Origin: Nevskiaceae bacterium
Lineage (GTDB): Bacteria; Pseudomonadota; Gammaproteobacteria; Steroidobacterales; Steroidobacteraceae
Assembly (NCBI GenBank): GCA_024234075.1
Contig: JACKOV010000008.1
Coordinates: 20,271-84,270 of the forward strand
Reading direction: 5' to 3'
Length of the DNA stretch: 64,000 bases
In this document: piece after piece, positions 8,466 to 20,100 of the stretch
Layout: the number at the start of each line of letters is the position of its first letter
Position numbering within the stretch: position 1 is the stretch's first letter
The notes under the pieces: generated by a model
Database searches by the model: none
Seen by the model: only the letters and a program-made list of their open reading frames with translations
Told to the model about the DNA's origin: nothing
Position numbers and translations under genes: made by a program

Positions 8466-9599
8466 TCAAGCGACGGAGACCGCCCTGGCGGCTTGCCGCG
8501 TTGCCGCGGGTGTGGGCACCGGCACAGGCGCGGACGTGCGCTGATTGAGCACCTCGATCATCGGTTTGTCGGCTTCGCTGGGCGCCGGCCGACCGAACAG
8601 GAAGCCTTGTACCTCGCGGCAACCTTCGGCGGCCACACGATCCAGCTGCACCTGGGTCTCGACGCCCTCGGCCACGGTCGTGACACCCATGCGCTCGCCG
8701 AGGTCGGCGAGCGCCTTGACGATGGCGGCGCAGTTCCGGCAGGTCACTGCGTCCTTCACGAAGGAGCCGTCGATCTTGATCTTGTCGAACGGGAACACCC
8801 GCAAGTGGGACAGCGAAGACGAACCCGTCCCGAAATCGTCGAGCGCCACGCGTACGCCGATTCGTCGCACCTCGCGCAGATCGGCCACGCAGTCGAGCAC
8901 GTCGTTCAGCAACGCGGTCTCCGTCACCTCGATTTCCAGCCGGTCAGGCGCCAGGCCGTAGGTGGTCAATGCGGCTTCGACGATCGTGGTCAGCGTGCCT
9001 TTGCCCAGCTGTCCGGGCGACACGTTGACGGCCACACGCGCTTCATCGGCCCATGCCGCTGCGTCGCGGCAGGCGCGGCCCAGCACGAACGCGCCGAGAC
9101 GGTCGATCAGTCCGCTGGTCTCCGCCACGGGGACGAATTCCGCCGGCGAGACCCAGCCCCGCTGCGGATGATGCCAGCGGATCAAGGCCTCGCGTGCCGT
9201 CACCCGCCGGCTGCGGATGTCCACGATGGGCTGGTAGAACACGAACAAGCCGCTCTCGCTGTCGAGCGCGGCCCGCAGATCCGTCTCCAGACGTACGCGT
9301 TCCTGGATGCGTGCCTCCATGGACGGTTCGAACACCATGAAGGTGCCCTTGCCGGCGGCCTTGGCGGCGTAGAGGGCGATGTCGGCCCGCGACAGCAGCA
9401 CTTCCGCATCCTCGCCGTGCTGTGGCGCCAGGGCGATGCCGATGGACGCGCCGAGCCGCAGGGCTTGATAGGCGACATGATAGGGCGCGACCAGCGCGTG
9501 CATCAGGATCGACGCCAGCGCGACCGGGCGATCGGTGGTGCAATGCTCGATCAGGATCGCGAACTCGTCGCCGCCCAGCTGTTGATCACCAGCACGAGG
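8466..9599 (-). pseudogene. GGDEF-EAL protein, 5'-truncated
   Basis: The frame encodes the last third of a GGDEF domain (LGGDEFAILIEH at about 9540-9578, then SIGIALAPQHGEDAEVLLSR) and a complete EAL domain. The EAL domain keeps EALIRWHHP, VNVSPGQL, EIEVTET, DDFGTG, KIDGSF, AEGVET and QGFLFGRP, so c-di-GMP phosphodiesterase activity is possible. A TAG at 9600-9602 closes the frame just upstream of GGDEF, and the usual first ~100 residues of that domain, with the inhibitory RxxD site, are absent. The first in-frame ATG is at 9503. It is either a remnant or expressed from that ATG as an EAL-only protein. Confidence 0.7.
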
Positions 9600-9728
9600 C
9601 TATCGGTGGCGCAGCGGCCAACTTGAATGAAGAAACCGCGTTTTCAGGCGGCCCGAACGGCGTGCATCGAGTCGATCGCCGCCCACCGTGACGGCGATCA
9701 CAAGGCCGATCGGCGGTGGTCCGGCTCC

Positions 9729-10760
9729 CTAGCGGGTGACGTGCAGCCGGACCTCGACGCGCCGGTTCGGGATCAGGCACTCGCGCAAGGCGATGCGCGG
9801 CGAGACCCCCGCGCACTGCTGCACCTGTTCGGTGTCGCCGCGGTAGGTATGGCTGATCTGGTCCGCGTCGATGCCGCGTTCCCGGAACAGCTCGTACACG
9901 GTCCGGGCACGTTTTTCCGACAGCATCTGGTTGTACTCGTAGCCGCGGCCCTGCAGGCGGTCCGCATGGCCGATCAGTTCGACCCGGGTCAGCGTGAGCC
10001 CTTCCCCGGGCAGGCGCGCCAGTTCGCGTTCCAGGGTCGCGAGCGTGTAGTCGCGGATGTCCTTGCGGCCGGTGCGATCGAACTCGAACAGCACGTTGGC
10101 GGTGAGTACGAAGGTCCTGGGTGCTGCCGCCGCAGCCGCGTCGGCGGGCGCCGCCGCGGCCAGGCACTGGCGTGCCAGCGCTTCGGCGTCGGTCACCAGC
10201 TCTTCGGCGATCTGGATGTAGGGTTTGGAATGACGCCACTGCTGCTGGTTGAATTCGTTGCCGGCGTGCACCAGCTCGACTTCGCCGCAGGCGATGGCTT
10301 GCTGCGCACAGGCGAACCCCGGCGTGCCGTGCAGGCCGCCGAGTCGCTGCCACAGGTCTTCGCGCAGCCGCGCGGCACCGTTGACCAGGGGGGTGTCCGT
10401 GGGCAGCGGCGAGACGTTCTGCTCCATGCCGACGACCAGCTTTTCCGATTCGGTGAGCGCGGCTTGCGGGAAGTCGCTGCGGTCGTTGCGCGTGTACTCG
10501 TGGAAGGACACGTCGAGCCAGCACTGTGCCTTGGCCAGATGGTAGTCGCGGATCGGACGGCCCGCGTCGTTCAGGGCCTTGATGCGCCCTTGCACGGCCT
10601 CGTAGCCGGCGAGGTCGGCATGGATGGCCTCGTCGGTGATGCGCGCGGCCTGCGGCGCGAGCTGTGTCTGCTGCGCGGCAGCCGGCGCGACCAGCACGGT
10701 GGCGGCCAGGGTGGCCCGAAGCAGGGTCGTGGGCAGGATGGAATGACGGATGGTGCTCAT
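9729..10760 (-). CDS. OmpA-domain outer-membrane/periplasmic protein
   Basis: A 343-residue exported protein. Signal peptide with RATLAATVLVAPAAAQ, then an all-helical looking region (about 30-210) and a C-terminal OmpA/MotB domain from about 215 to 343. The domain has VLFEFDRTGRKDIRDY, ELIGHADRLQGRGYEYNQML, LSEKRARTVYELF and PNRRVEVRL, with the Asp (GHAD) and Arg (KRA) that bind diaminopimelate of peptidoglycan. The last gene of the DUF11-barrel-OmpA operon, 11 bp after the barrel gene. It probably anchors the assembly to the cell wall; that role is inferred. The frame extends far upstream but ATG 10760 starts the signal peptide. Confidence 0.85.
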   Translation of the reverse strand: MSTIRHSILPTTLLRATLAATVLVAPAAAQQTQLAPQAARITDEAIHADLAGYEAVQGRIKALNDAGRPIRDYHLAKAQCWLDVSFHEYTRNDRSDFPQAALTESEKLVVGMEQNVSPLPTDTPLVNGAARLREDLWQRLGGLHGTPGFACAQQAIACGEVELVHAGNEFNQQQWRHSKPYIQIAEELVTDAEALARQCLAAAAPADAAAAAAPRTFVLTANVLFEFDRTGRKDIRDYTLATLERELARLPGEGLTLTRVELIGHADRLQGRGYEYNQMLSEKRARTVYELFRERGIDADQISHTYRGDTEQVQQCAGVSPRIALRECLIPNRRVEVRLHVTR

Positions 10761-10771
10761 GGGTTTTTCCT

Positions 10772-13700
10772 TCAGCGCAGGGGCTCGCGGTAGCGAGGCT
10801 CGTCCCGGCGGAACAGGTCCTCGTCGAACTTGAATCGCAGGCGCACGAATACGCCGCGCTCGGTGTACTCGTAGCCGGTGAGGTCGGCATCGCCGCGGAA
10901 ACCGGTGCCGTTGTAGCCCACCGACAGCCAGAGGTTCTGCCGCAGCAGGCGGCCGGCCTCCACGCCGAGCGCATACTGGTGTGCGCCGTGCTGGCCGCGG
11001 AAACTCGAGGCCAGCAGGCCCAGGTCCCAGTTCTCGGTGATGTCGTACACCACGCGCCCGGACAGCAGCACGGCATGGAAGTCGTCGCTGGCCCGGTCGC
11101 CGCCGGCGTATACGAAGGCATCGTTCTGCCATTTGGCGGCAATGCGTCCGGTCAGCCACCAGGGCCGCGACGGATGCCAGTCGGCATGTGCCGAAACGAT
11201 ATGGGCACGGGTGCGGATGTCCTGCCCGGTGTCGACGCCGAAACCGGTGCCGTCCAGGCCGCTTTCGTCGCGTTCCAGCTTGTACTCGTAGCGGGCCAGC
11301 GCATTGACGCGGTTGGTATCCGTGTCGCGATAGGCGACGCCGAGCTGGAAGCGATCCTGCAGCACGTCGCCGCGCGCATCGTAGGCGGTACGCAGCAGGT
11401 AGTTGCGGGCCAGCAGGGTCCAGTCGCGGCTGAGCTTGCGCGCCGCCATGAGCTGCAGCAGCGTGGTGTTGTAGCCCTCGTCGACCGCGGTCGATGCGAC
11501 ATCGTCCGAGATGCGATGTTCGATCCGGAACGCACCGCGCCACAGGGGGTTCATGGCGTAGTCCAGCGCCAGCCCCAGGCCGGTGGAATCGCCCACCGTG
11601 CCGGTGATGACGTTGGTGTGCTCGATCGAGCCATCCATCCGCAAGCCTTCGCGGATGTCCCAGCGGGTGCGAATCCCCGATGCGGCCTGGGTGTCGCGGC
11701 CGGCCAGCGCATCGCGCAGCCGGTATTCCGAGAACAGCTGGGTATCGCGCAGGAAGCCCGTATCCACGCCCAGGGCCAGCGTATTGGCTTCGCGGCCATC
11801 GCCGGTCAGTCCGTAGACACCGCTGATGCCGGTCTGCCGCTCGTAGCGGCCATACAGGCGGCTGCGCTCGCGCAGCTGGTAGTCGACACCGGCGGCCAGG
11901 CGCTGCCGGTCCTCGCCGTGGACATCCTGTTCGATCTCGGCGCCCAGCTGCAGCCGGTCGGTGGCGCGATACCCTGCGCCGAGTCGCAGCATGTCCGCCG
12001 ACAGCTCGGTGCCCACGGGCAGGGTGCTCTGCAGGTCGTTGCTGCTGCCGTTCTGGATGATCGGCAGGCCGGTCAGCGGATCGAGCGGCTGCTGGCCGTA
12101 GCCCAGCACGCCACCGGCCGCGCCGGTTGCGTAGCCGCCCGACAGGCCGCCGATGTTGCCGTAGCCGTTCGGCGTCGCCCAGGTGTAGTAGGCGCCGACG
12201 GTCTCGCGCACGGCGCGATAGCCGAAATCCAGCGACAGGCGGTCGGTCGCTTTCAGGCGGATACCCGCGCCCGCGGCATCGCGTTCGCCGCCGGACGGAT
12301 TGCGGTCCTCGCTGCGCAGGCCTTCGGCATACAGGTCGACGCGCTCGGTGAGGCGGTAACGGGCCGTCAGGTTGTATTCACCGCGGCCGCCGTACAGCGG
12401 CGACGCCGGGTTGTTGAACGCCGGATCGGACTGGCCCGCGAACAGCCTCACCTCCAGCGCCTCGCCGGCGTGACCGAACTCGGCGCGCCAGGCATCGCCT
12501 TCCACCCGGCCGCTCAGCGACTGCAGGGCCGGCGAGCTGTACTGGTTGATGGTGTTGGTGTTGACTTCGCTGCGGGTGCGGCCGGCCTCGACCACGAACC
12601 AGCTGGACTCGCCGAGGCGATAGCCGAAGTTGGCGCTGGCCATTTCGAAGGCGGCGAAGGGATTGCGGTCTTCGACATAGGAGCCGCCCAGTTCGGCGCG
12701 CTCGCCGAGGCGCAGCTGCGCGTCGGTGCCGGCGACCAGGAAGCGCTCGGTGTCCTGGTCCAGCTCGTAGGTGATGCGCAGCGAGACCGGATTCAGCTGG
12801 TCGTCGAACGAGGGCAGGAAACTCGCCAGCAGGATGCGGCCCGAGAACGGCTCGAAGCTGTAGTCCACCAGCCGCGCCAGCGGTCGCACCGAGACGATGC
12901 GCGACGGCTGGTTGCGATCGCGGACGATCACCTCGACGCGTTCGCTGCCCTCGAGCACGGCGTTGTTGCGCAGGCCATAGGGCCCGCTGCCCGAGGCGGC
13001 CAGCTCCTCGACCACCTGGCGCAACGAGTCGTGGATCGCGAACACGTTGCCGCGCAGGCGGGTGTTCTCGTAGTGCCAGCCGAGGCCCGTGGCCGTGCGG
13101 TTGTAGGTGCCGAGCAGCCGTTGTGCGGCAGGAGAGGCGGCATCCGTGCCGCTGGTCGTCGCCAGGCCGCTGCCGGTCTGGAAGTCGCCGTACAGCAGGT
13201 AGCTGTGCTGGTTGTCGATCCGCACATACAGCCTTTCGGCCGAGCGCGCGTCGAACCCCCGCAGCGAGGCGTCGCCGTAGACCGGATAGAACTCCTCGGG
13301 CTGGATGTCGCGCAGCAGCCGTGCACGCACGTCCTTGTCGGAGTCGTAGGCGGCGGTCAGCAGGTATTCACCCTTGATCGTGCCCTTGATGAAGAACGCG
13401 GCGCGCGCGGCGCCGTTGGCCTTGCCGTTGTTGAACTGTTTTTCCCAGCGTCGCAGATCGCGTTCGAAGCCGTCGCCGGCGTTCGCACCGGTGATCAGGC
13501 CGCTGCCGTGACGGCGGAAGTTGACCACGCCCTCGATCAGGCCGGTGGCGATCAGCTCGCGCATTTCCGGCACGAAGCCGATCACGCCCTCGGCCGAGTG
13601 GCCGCCGGCGGTGACGCGCAGCAGCACGTCCTGCGGTTCGTGCGGTGCGAGCAGCTCGAATTCCGCGCGCCCGCCGCGCACCGGCAACTGCACGCCGCTG

Positions 13701-14128
13701 GTGACGCGGTCGGCATCCTGCCGGCCCGGTCCCAGCTCGTCGGTGGCGGCGCCGGGCAGGCGCAGTCGTCCGCCGCTGTGTTCGATGGTCGCAAAGGCTT
13801 CGCCGGCGAGCGGCTGACCGTTCGCGTCGAACAGTTGCACCACGACCCGCACACCCGACTGGCCGTCGGCCGGAACGCCGTTGCGATCCACTTCCACGAC
13901 CACCCGGTCGACGGCCTTGTTGGCGCGGTAATCCACCGCACCCGGCTGCGCGTCGAGCGGCCGCGGCGGCTGCGCGGGGGATTGCGGCGACTGCGGATAC
14001 AGGGGCTCGCCCTGGCCGAGCACAGGCGTGAAACGCCGGTCGTCGGACACGTTCTGCGCGGCCGCGAGCGCGCTTGCCACCGCCAGCGACACGGCCAGCG
14101 AAGCGTTGCGGAAAGACGCGCGGCTCAT
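10772..14128 (-). CDS. Large outer-membrane barrel protein with N-terminal Ig-like domain
   Basis: A 1,118-residue exported protein. Signal peptide (SLAVASALAAAQ), then a proline-rich linker, then an Ig/invasin-like segment at about 60-185 (VVVEVDRNGVPADGQSGV, TIEHSGGRLRLPG). From about 205 to the end it is a long run of alternating amphipathic strands with aromatic girdles and many RLGAGYR, GYRLGESSWFV-type pieces, ending near VFVRLRFKFDEDLF. This fits a large beta-barrel. No TonB box or plug domain is visible, so it is not an ordinary TonB-dependent receptor. The start overlaps the giant gene's stop by 4 bp. I infer a conduit or docking barrel for that protein. Annotation pipelines often call such proteins 'TonB-dependent receptor-like'. 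Confidence 0.75.
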   Translation of the reverse strand: MSRASFRNASLAVSLAVASALAAAQNVSDDRRFTPVLGQGEPLYPQSPQSPAQPPRPLDAQPGAVDYRANKAVDRVVVEVDRNGVPADGQSGVRVVVQLFDANGQPLAGEAFATIEHSGGRLRLPGAATDELGPGRQDADRVTSGVQLPVRGGRAEFELLAPHEPQDVLLRVTAGGHSAEGVIGFVPEMRELIATGLIEGVVNFRRHGSGLITGANAGDGFERDLRRWEKQFNNGKANGAARAAFFIKGTIKGEYLLTAAYDSDKDVRARLLRDIQPEEFYPVYGDASLRGFDARSAERLYVRIDNQHSYLLYGDFQTGSGLATTSGTDAASPAAQRLLGTYNRTATGLGWHYENTRLRGNVFAIHDSLRQVVEELAASGSGPYGLRNNAVLEGSERVEVIVRDRNQPSRIVSVRPLARLVDYSFEPFSGRILLASFLPSFDDQLNPVSLRITYELDQDTERFLVAGTDAQLRLGERAELGGSYVEDRNPFAAFEMASANFGYRLGESSWFVVEAGRTRSEVNTNTINQYSSPALQSLSGRVEGDAWRAEFGHAGEALEVRLFAGQSDPAFNNPASPLYGGRGEYNLTARYRLTERVDLYAEGLRSEDRNPSGGERDAAGAGIRLKATDRLSLDFGYRAVRETVGAYYTWATPNGYGNIGGLSGGYATGAAGGVLGYGQQPLDPLTGLPIIQNGSSNDLQSTLPVGTELSADMLRLGAGYRATDRLQLGAEIEQDVHGEDRQRLAAGVDYQLRERSRLYGRYERQTGISGVYGLTGDGREANTLALGVDTGFLRDTQLFSEYRLRDALAGRDTQAASGIRTRWDIREGLRMDGSIEHTNVITGTVGDSTGLGLALDYAMNPLWRGAFRIEHRISDDVASTAVDEGYNTTLLQLMAARKLSRDWTLLARNYLLRTAYDARGDVLQDRFQLGVAYRDTDTNRVNALARYEYKLERDESGLDGTGFGVDTGQDIRTRAHIVSAHADWHPSRPWWLTGRIAAKWQNDAFVYAGGDRASDDFHAVLLSGRVVYDITENWDLGLLASSFRGQHGAHQYALGVEAGRLLRQNLWLSVGYNGTGFRGDADLTGYEYTERGVFVRLRFKFDEDLFRRDEPRYREPLR

Positions 14129-17100
14129 GGCTGCATCTCCTGTGAAGCCGCGGACTGTGGCGCGGTGGCCCTCGGCGCGACGATGGGTCCCTGGTTGGCA
14201 CTGTCGGTGGCTTGCTGCGGTGCGCGCAGCGGTTTGCTCTCGAAGCGCAGCGGTCCCTGGCTGGGTTCGCTCTCCGGCGCCCGGACCTCGCCCTGCGTAC
14301 GGCGCGCCTTCACCTGTTCGAGCACCGGATTGGAGCAGCTGCCCTCGATGAAATCGGCACGATGCAGTTCGCCGTTCTTCAGGTCGAGGAACAGGCTGTC
14401 GGCATCGCCGAGGTTGCGGTTGCTGCTGGTGGTCAGGTGCGCGCCGCGCGGCAGCGTGGATGGATCGACCTTGAGCGTATGGCTCTGCGGCGAGAGGCCG
14501 CAGTAGCTGTACTTGCCTTCGGAATCGCTGATCAGCCAGGTGCCGTCCTCGAAGTAGAGGCGCACGCCGGGGATGCCCAGCTCCTCCGGGTCCTGCACGT
14601 GGTTGTTGTTGCAGTCCACGAAGATCTTGCCGAGCACGCAGGCCTCCGTGGCAAACACGCCCCCCGTGACGATGACGCGGTATTCGGCGAGATTCGACGG
14701 GATCACGCCGGCCGGGTAGGGGCTCATCGCCACCGGATCCACGCAGCCGCCGGTGATCGCACAGCCGTGCGCGCGGGCGCGGTTGATGCCGTCGCCCTGC
14801 TGGCTGCCGACACCTACGCGCACCCGGTAGGTCAGCGTCTTCTGCGCACCTGTGGTCAAGGTGCCGACGTCGAACACCAGGGTCGGTCCGGGGCTGCCGG
14901 CCGGCGCGGCAATGGCCACACCATCCACGCGTGCGGAACCGGTGATGTAGGTGAAGCCGTGCGGCAGGCGATCGATGACGTTGACCGTCGGCAGGGACGC
15001 GCCCGCGGTCTGCCGCAGCACGATGGTGTAGAGCAGGGTGTCGCCGACCTCCACCGCGCGCCGGTCACCGGTCTTGGTGATGGCCAGGCCCGGCGCGACC
15101 AGCGGGTCGAGCGGGATGTGGTTGTGCACCGGCGCCGCCAGCGCCGAACCCAGGTCCAGCTCCAGGTAGTAGACCGTGGCCGGACCCACGGGGTGGGTCG
15201 GCGCCGTGGCACCGGGCAACACCGGATACGCCACGCCTGGCGTGGCCGGCGGCGCCAGGCCACCGTCCTGTGCGGGGATCAGCGTCGACTGGAAGGTGTA
15301 GCCGGCCGGCGGCGTGACCGCGATCTGGAAGCGGCAGGAGGGCGGCGCATCCGGCGCCATCAGGAACTGGTAGACGCCTTCCGTACCGACGGTCATCGAC
15401 ACCGATGTGCCCTGCACGCTGTAGCCGCCGTTGCCGACGTTCAGCAGGTGCTGCTCCGGCGTGTAGCCGGGGCAGCTGCCCACGGGTGCGAGCGTCACGC
15501 GTGAACCGGGGATTGGACCGCGGGTCACGGCGTCGTAGACCACGCCGCCGGGATTCAGCGGCAGGCTCTGCTGCGCGAGATCCTCGCCCGGCGCCAGCAC
15601 CACTGCCAGATGCGAGCTGCCGCCGGTCGTGCTCGGGCAGGAGCTGGCCGTGCCGTTGGCGATCGCGTCGGCTTCGTTGCAGGCCGCCGGCGGTGCACCC
15701 GTCTCGCCGCTGACCGGCGAACCCATGGTCACACCCGAGGACGGATCGCGGAAGCGGATGCGCAGCGGCACACCCGGGATCTGGTCGGCGATGCTGTAGC
15801 GGCCATCCGCGGCCGTGACTGCGGTGCCCACCAGCTGACCGCTGGCATCCAGTACCTCGACCACCCAGCCCGACAGTCGGCGGTCGCCGCCATCGAGCTG
15901 ACCGAGGTCGCTGCCCTGGTCGAACCAGACGGTGCCGGATACCGAGGCGGCGAGCTGCACCGGAGTGGGCAGCCGGCAGGCGTTGTGGGCGATCTCCGGT
16001 ACGCATACCGGCAGGTCGGCGGGATTGCCCTCGAAGGCGCTGCGCTCGGCCGCGCTCGGCGAGCGGAGGTTGTTCTCACCACCGCCGGAGACCAGCACTG
16101 CGTTGTTGACGGGCGAGGCGGCTGCGGCGGTAGCCGAAACCTGCACGCGCGCCACGATGTCGTTGGCCGAGGTCGTACCGGCGGCGATCACCGTGCTGCT
16201 GGTGCAGCGGAACTGGCTGTCGCCGGCGGCGCCTTCGCAGCTCCAGCCGTTGCCGGTCGGTGTTTCCGCCAGCACCAGGCCTGCCGGCAGGCGATCCTCG
16301 ACCGTGTAGGGCGCATCGCTGGGCTGCTGTCCCGCGTTGCGTACGCGGATCAGGTAACTGCCGGTGTTGTTGACGGTGAAGGTGGCCGGCGTCGCGGACT
16401 TGCTCACCACCAGATCCGGCGAATCGCCGATCTCGCCGAAGTTGTTGTCCACCGACTGCCGTCCGGGCGGCAGCACGATGCCGCTGATGGCCGAGGGCTG
16501 GGTGGCCACGGGTGTGGCCGTGCCGGTCGCGGTGCCATCGACGGTGCCGGCCGTGGTGATGCCGTTGAGCGTCTCGGGGGGCTGCGTCGGCTGCGTCACG
16601 GTGTAGGTGCCGGGGCGCAGATCCTCGAAGCGGTAGTAGCCGTCCGCATCGGTGGTGACGGTGAGGTTCACCGCCTGGCCCAGTTCGTTGGTGCCGGTGA
16701 GCACGAGCTGCACATTGGGCAGGCCGGCTTCGCCGGCCTCGATCAGGCCGTTGTCGTTGCCGTCGTTGTAGACGCGACCGGAGATCGTGCCGGCGGGAAT
16801 CTCGCCGAACAGGTTGTTCAGCGAGACGCTGCCCGGAATCAGCAGGTCGATCGCGGCAATTGCGCTGGGGATGGTCGCAACCGGCGTGGCCGTTCCCGAA
16901 GTCGTGCCGCCGATGGTGCCGGCGGTGGTCTGGCCGTTGCGCGTGCCCTCGGGCTGCTCCAGCTGCGTGACGGTGTAGACGCCGGGCCGCAAGCCGTCGA
17001 AGCGGAAGTCGCCGTTCGCGTCGGTGGTCGCGGTCCGCGATACCGGCGTGCCGGCATCGTCGGTGCCGGTGAGGGTCAGCTCCACGCCGGCGATACCCAG

Positions 17101-20100
17101 TTCGCTGGCGCCGGACTGCATGCCGTCGTCGTTGGTGTCGAAGAACACGCGGCCCGACAACGCCACTCCCAGCACTTCGCCGAAGTTGTTGTCCACCGAC
17201 GCACCGCCTGCCGGCAGTACGACGTCGGCGATCGCGCTGGGAACGGTGTCCACCGGGGTCGCGGTGCCGGTGCTCGCGCCGGCCACGGTGCCGGCCAGGG
17301 TGATGCCGTTGAGGGTGGGTTGGCCGCTGGCCAGCGGCTGCTCGGCCTGCTGCGTGACCGTGTAGCTGCCTGCCGGCAGGTTCTCGAAGCGATACGCGCC
17401 GTTGCCGTCGGTGACCGCCGGGGCCACCGGGTTGCCGAAAACGTCCAGCGTGCCGGCCGGCAGATTCAGCGTGACACCGGCAAGGCCGCTCTCGCTGCCA
17501 TCGCGCACGCCGTCATTGTTGGCGTCGAGCCAGACGTAGCCTGTGAGACTGGCGGCCAGCAGGCCGAAGTCCACTTCCGCACCGGTGGTGGGCAGGTTGA
17601 CCAGCGTGACGGTGCCGGAGGTGTGCTCCTGGCCAGGGGCAAGGCTGGTGGGCGAGTCGCTGACGATGCGGTAGCTCTGACCGGTCACGCCGCCGCCATA
17701 GCTGTAGGCGCCGTTGGTGTCCGTAGTCAGCGTCACCGGCGCCGGATCGTCGCCGTTGCCGAACACACCGTCCGGTCCCGCGCCTTCGATGGTGATGGAG
17801 ACGTTCGGCAGGCCGAGGTCGCCGGCGTCGCGGTCGCCGTCGTCGCCGCGATCGATATAGACCACGCCGCTGATGATCACGTTGGCGAGTTCGCCGAACA
17901 GATAACCGGTGGCCGCCTGGCCTGCCGTCGGCGCGATGCCGTCGATGACGTTCGGCGTCGCGGCAGTGCCCGGTGTTGCGGCGTTGCCTGCCGTGTGCCG
18001 GCCGTCGATGTAGCCGGCCGGCTGGGTTTCGGTCAGTGTGTAGTGGCTGCCGGCCTGGGGCGGCAGCAGGTCGGGGAACACATAGTTGCCCGACGCATCG
18101 GTCTGCACGCTGAGGTTGACGGGATTGCCGGCGAGATCGGTGCCGGTCAGGGTCATGGTGACGTTGGCGATGGGATTTTCGCCGGCATCGAACGTGCCAT
18201 TGTTGTTGTTGGCGGTGGTGGCCGAGAAATCCTCGAACACCTGGCCCGCGATCGAGGCCAGCGTGCGCCCGAAATCGTTGCCCGACGAACCGGAGGCGGC
18301 CAGGTCGGTGACGTTGATGACTGCACCGGGATTCTCGGTACCCGCGCCGTAGCCGTCCGGCGGAGTCAGGGTCACGCGATAGTGCTGGCTCGCCACCACG
18401 CCGGTGAACAGATAGGCGCCGTTGCTATTGGTCTGAATCGACACCGGCGCCGGATCGTCGCCGTTGCCGAAGATGCCGTCCGGGCCCGCGCCGGCGAGTG
18501 TCACGGTGACATTCGACAGGCCGCCGTTCGGCTGCGCATGTGCGCCGCCGGCGTCGTCGGCGTCGAAATCGCCATCGCGGTTGCGATCGACGTAGACGCT
18601 GCCGGCGATGCCCGTGATCGCATCTTCGCCGAAGTTGAACGCCGTGCCGTCGGTGCCGGCGCCGAGATTGATCTGGCTGATGCGGTCGGTGGTCGGGTCG
18701 TCCCCGCCCGAGCCGGTGCCGGGCGAGCAGCCGCCGCTGCAGGCCGCGCCGCCGATCAGGCCGGGATTCACCGCCGTGGGGCGGTTCTGATAGCTGCCGG
18801 CCGGCAGGGCCTCGCGCAGCGTATAGATGAGCAGCGGATCGAGGTCGTCGAAGCGGTAGGCGCCGGACGCATCCGTGGTGGTCGTGGTGAGCACCGTGTT
18901 GTCCGCGGCATTCAGCAGTTCGATGACCGCACCCGCGATGGCGCCGTCGCCGGCATCGCGCAGGTTGTTGAAATTGCCGTCCACGTAGACGAAGCCCGAG
19001 AGGGAGGGGCGACGCACTTCGGGGAAGTTGTAGTTGGTGCCGGCTTGCGAGCCGCCCAGCGGAATGCCGGTGTAGCTGGAATCCGGCGAGCCGAAGGCAT
19101 AGTTGCCACCGAGCGTCGGTGCGTCGCCGCCCGCCGCAGGCGGGGCCACCGGACTGTTGATGTAGCCCGCGGGTTGGCTCTGGGTGAGCGTGTAGCCCGT
19201 GGCATCCGCGGGCGAGAGATCGGTGAAACTGTAGCTGCCGCTGGCGTTCGTGACGGCTGTGCGGTTCACCTCGTTGCCATAGGCGTCCCGGCCGGTCAGC
19301 GTGATGGTCACGCCGCTGATGCCAGGCTCGGAGCCGGGCTGGTGGGTACCGCCGTCGGCGCCCACGCGGCCGCGATCTTCGAACACCACACCCTCGAGTA
19401 CCGAGCGCGTGACGTCGAGCGGGACCGTGGTCGAATTGTTGACCGGGTTGGGATCGACCTGCTCGGTGGTCACGGCGGCCGAGTTGTTGCTGGTGCCGTT
19501 CGTCGGGTAGCTGTCCCAGCGTGCCGGCACGATGATCCGCACGCGACCCGTGGCGGTGACGTCGCCGAGCTCGCAGCTGAGCACGTTGCCGGTGCGGTCG
19601 CAGTTGCCGGTGCCCGTGGGCTGCTCGCCGCCACCGGGATTCGGGCCGATCTTCTGCCAGGTCGCCGTGCCCGTGATCACGACGCCCGTGGGCAGCGTGT
19701 CGGTCACCACCGTGCCCGTGCCGTTCAGCGGGCTGCTGCCGCTGCGCTCGCGCGACAGGCTCGCGCCGGGACCGTTGTTGTCCACCTCGATCACGTAATG
19801 GAACGGCTGACGCAGCGTCACGCTGGTCACGGTGACGGGCAGCGCCACCGCGGGGTCGGAGTTGGGCAGCTGCGCGACCATGGTCTTGGAGACCGCCAGG
19901 TCGGCACGTGCCCGGATCGTGGTGTCCTGGTCCGCCGAATCGTTGCTGGGGTCGGTATCCGTCTCGTTGGCACTGACGGTCGCGCGGTTGTTCAAGGTGT
20001 CGCCGGACGCACCGGGCGCCGTTTCGTACCGGTAGCGCAGGAACAACGTGCTGGTCTGCCCCGCGGCGAGCACACCGGGCGAATCGCTGCCGGCGAAGCC

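Noticed and set aside
9586..10757. An alternative minus frame through the OmpA gene that joins the GGDEF remnant
   Set aside because: The frame encodes Arg/Pro-rich shadow sequence, not the GGDEF N-terminus, so it cannot rescue the truncated gene.
10664..14506. A 1,280-codon plus-strand frame across the barrel gene
   Set aside because: Antisense shadow; its composition is Gln/Ala/Val/Arg-rich with no recognisable fold, and the opposite strand encodes a signal peptide and barrel.
16434..19400. Repeats that could be taken for a CRISPR-like array
   Set aside because: The period is 330-390 bp, diverged and in frame with SdrD-B protein domains; there are no short identical repeats with unique spacers and no cas genes.
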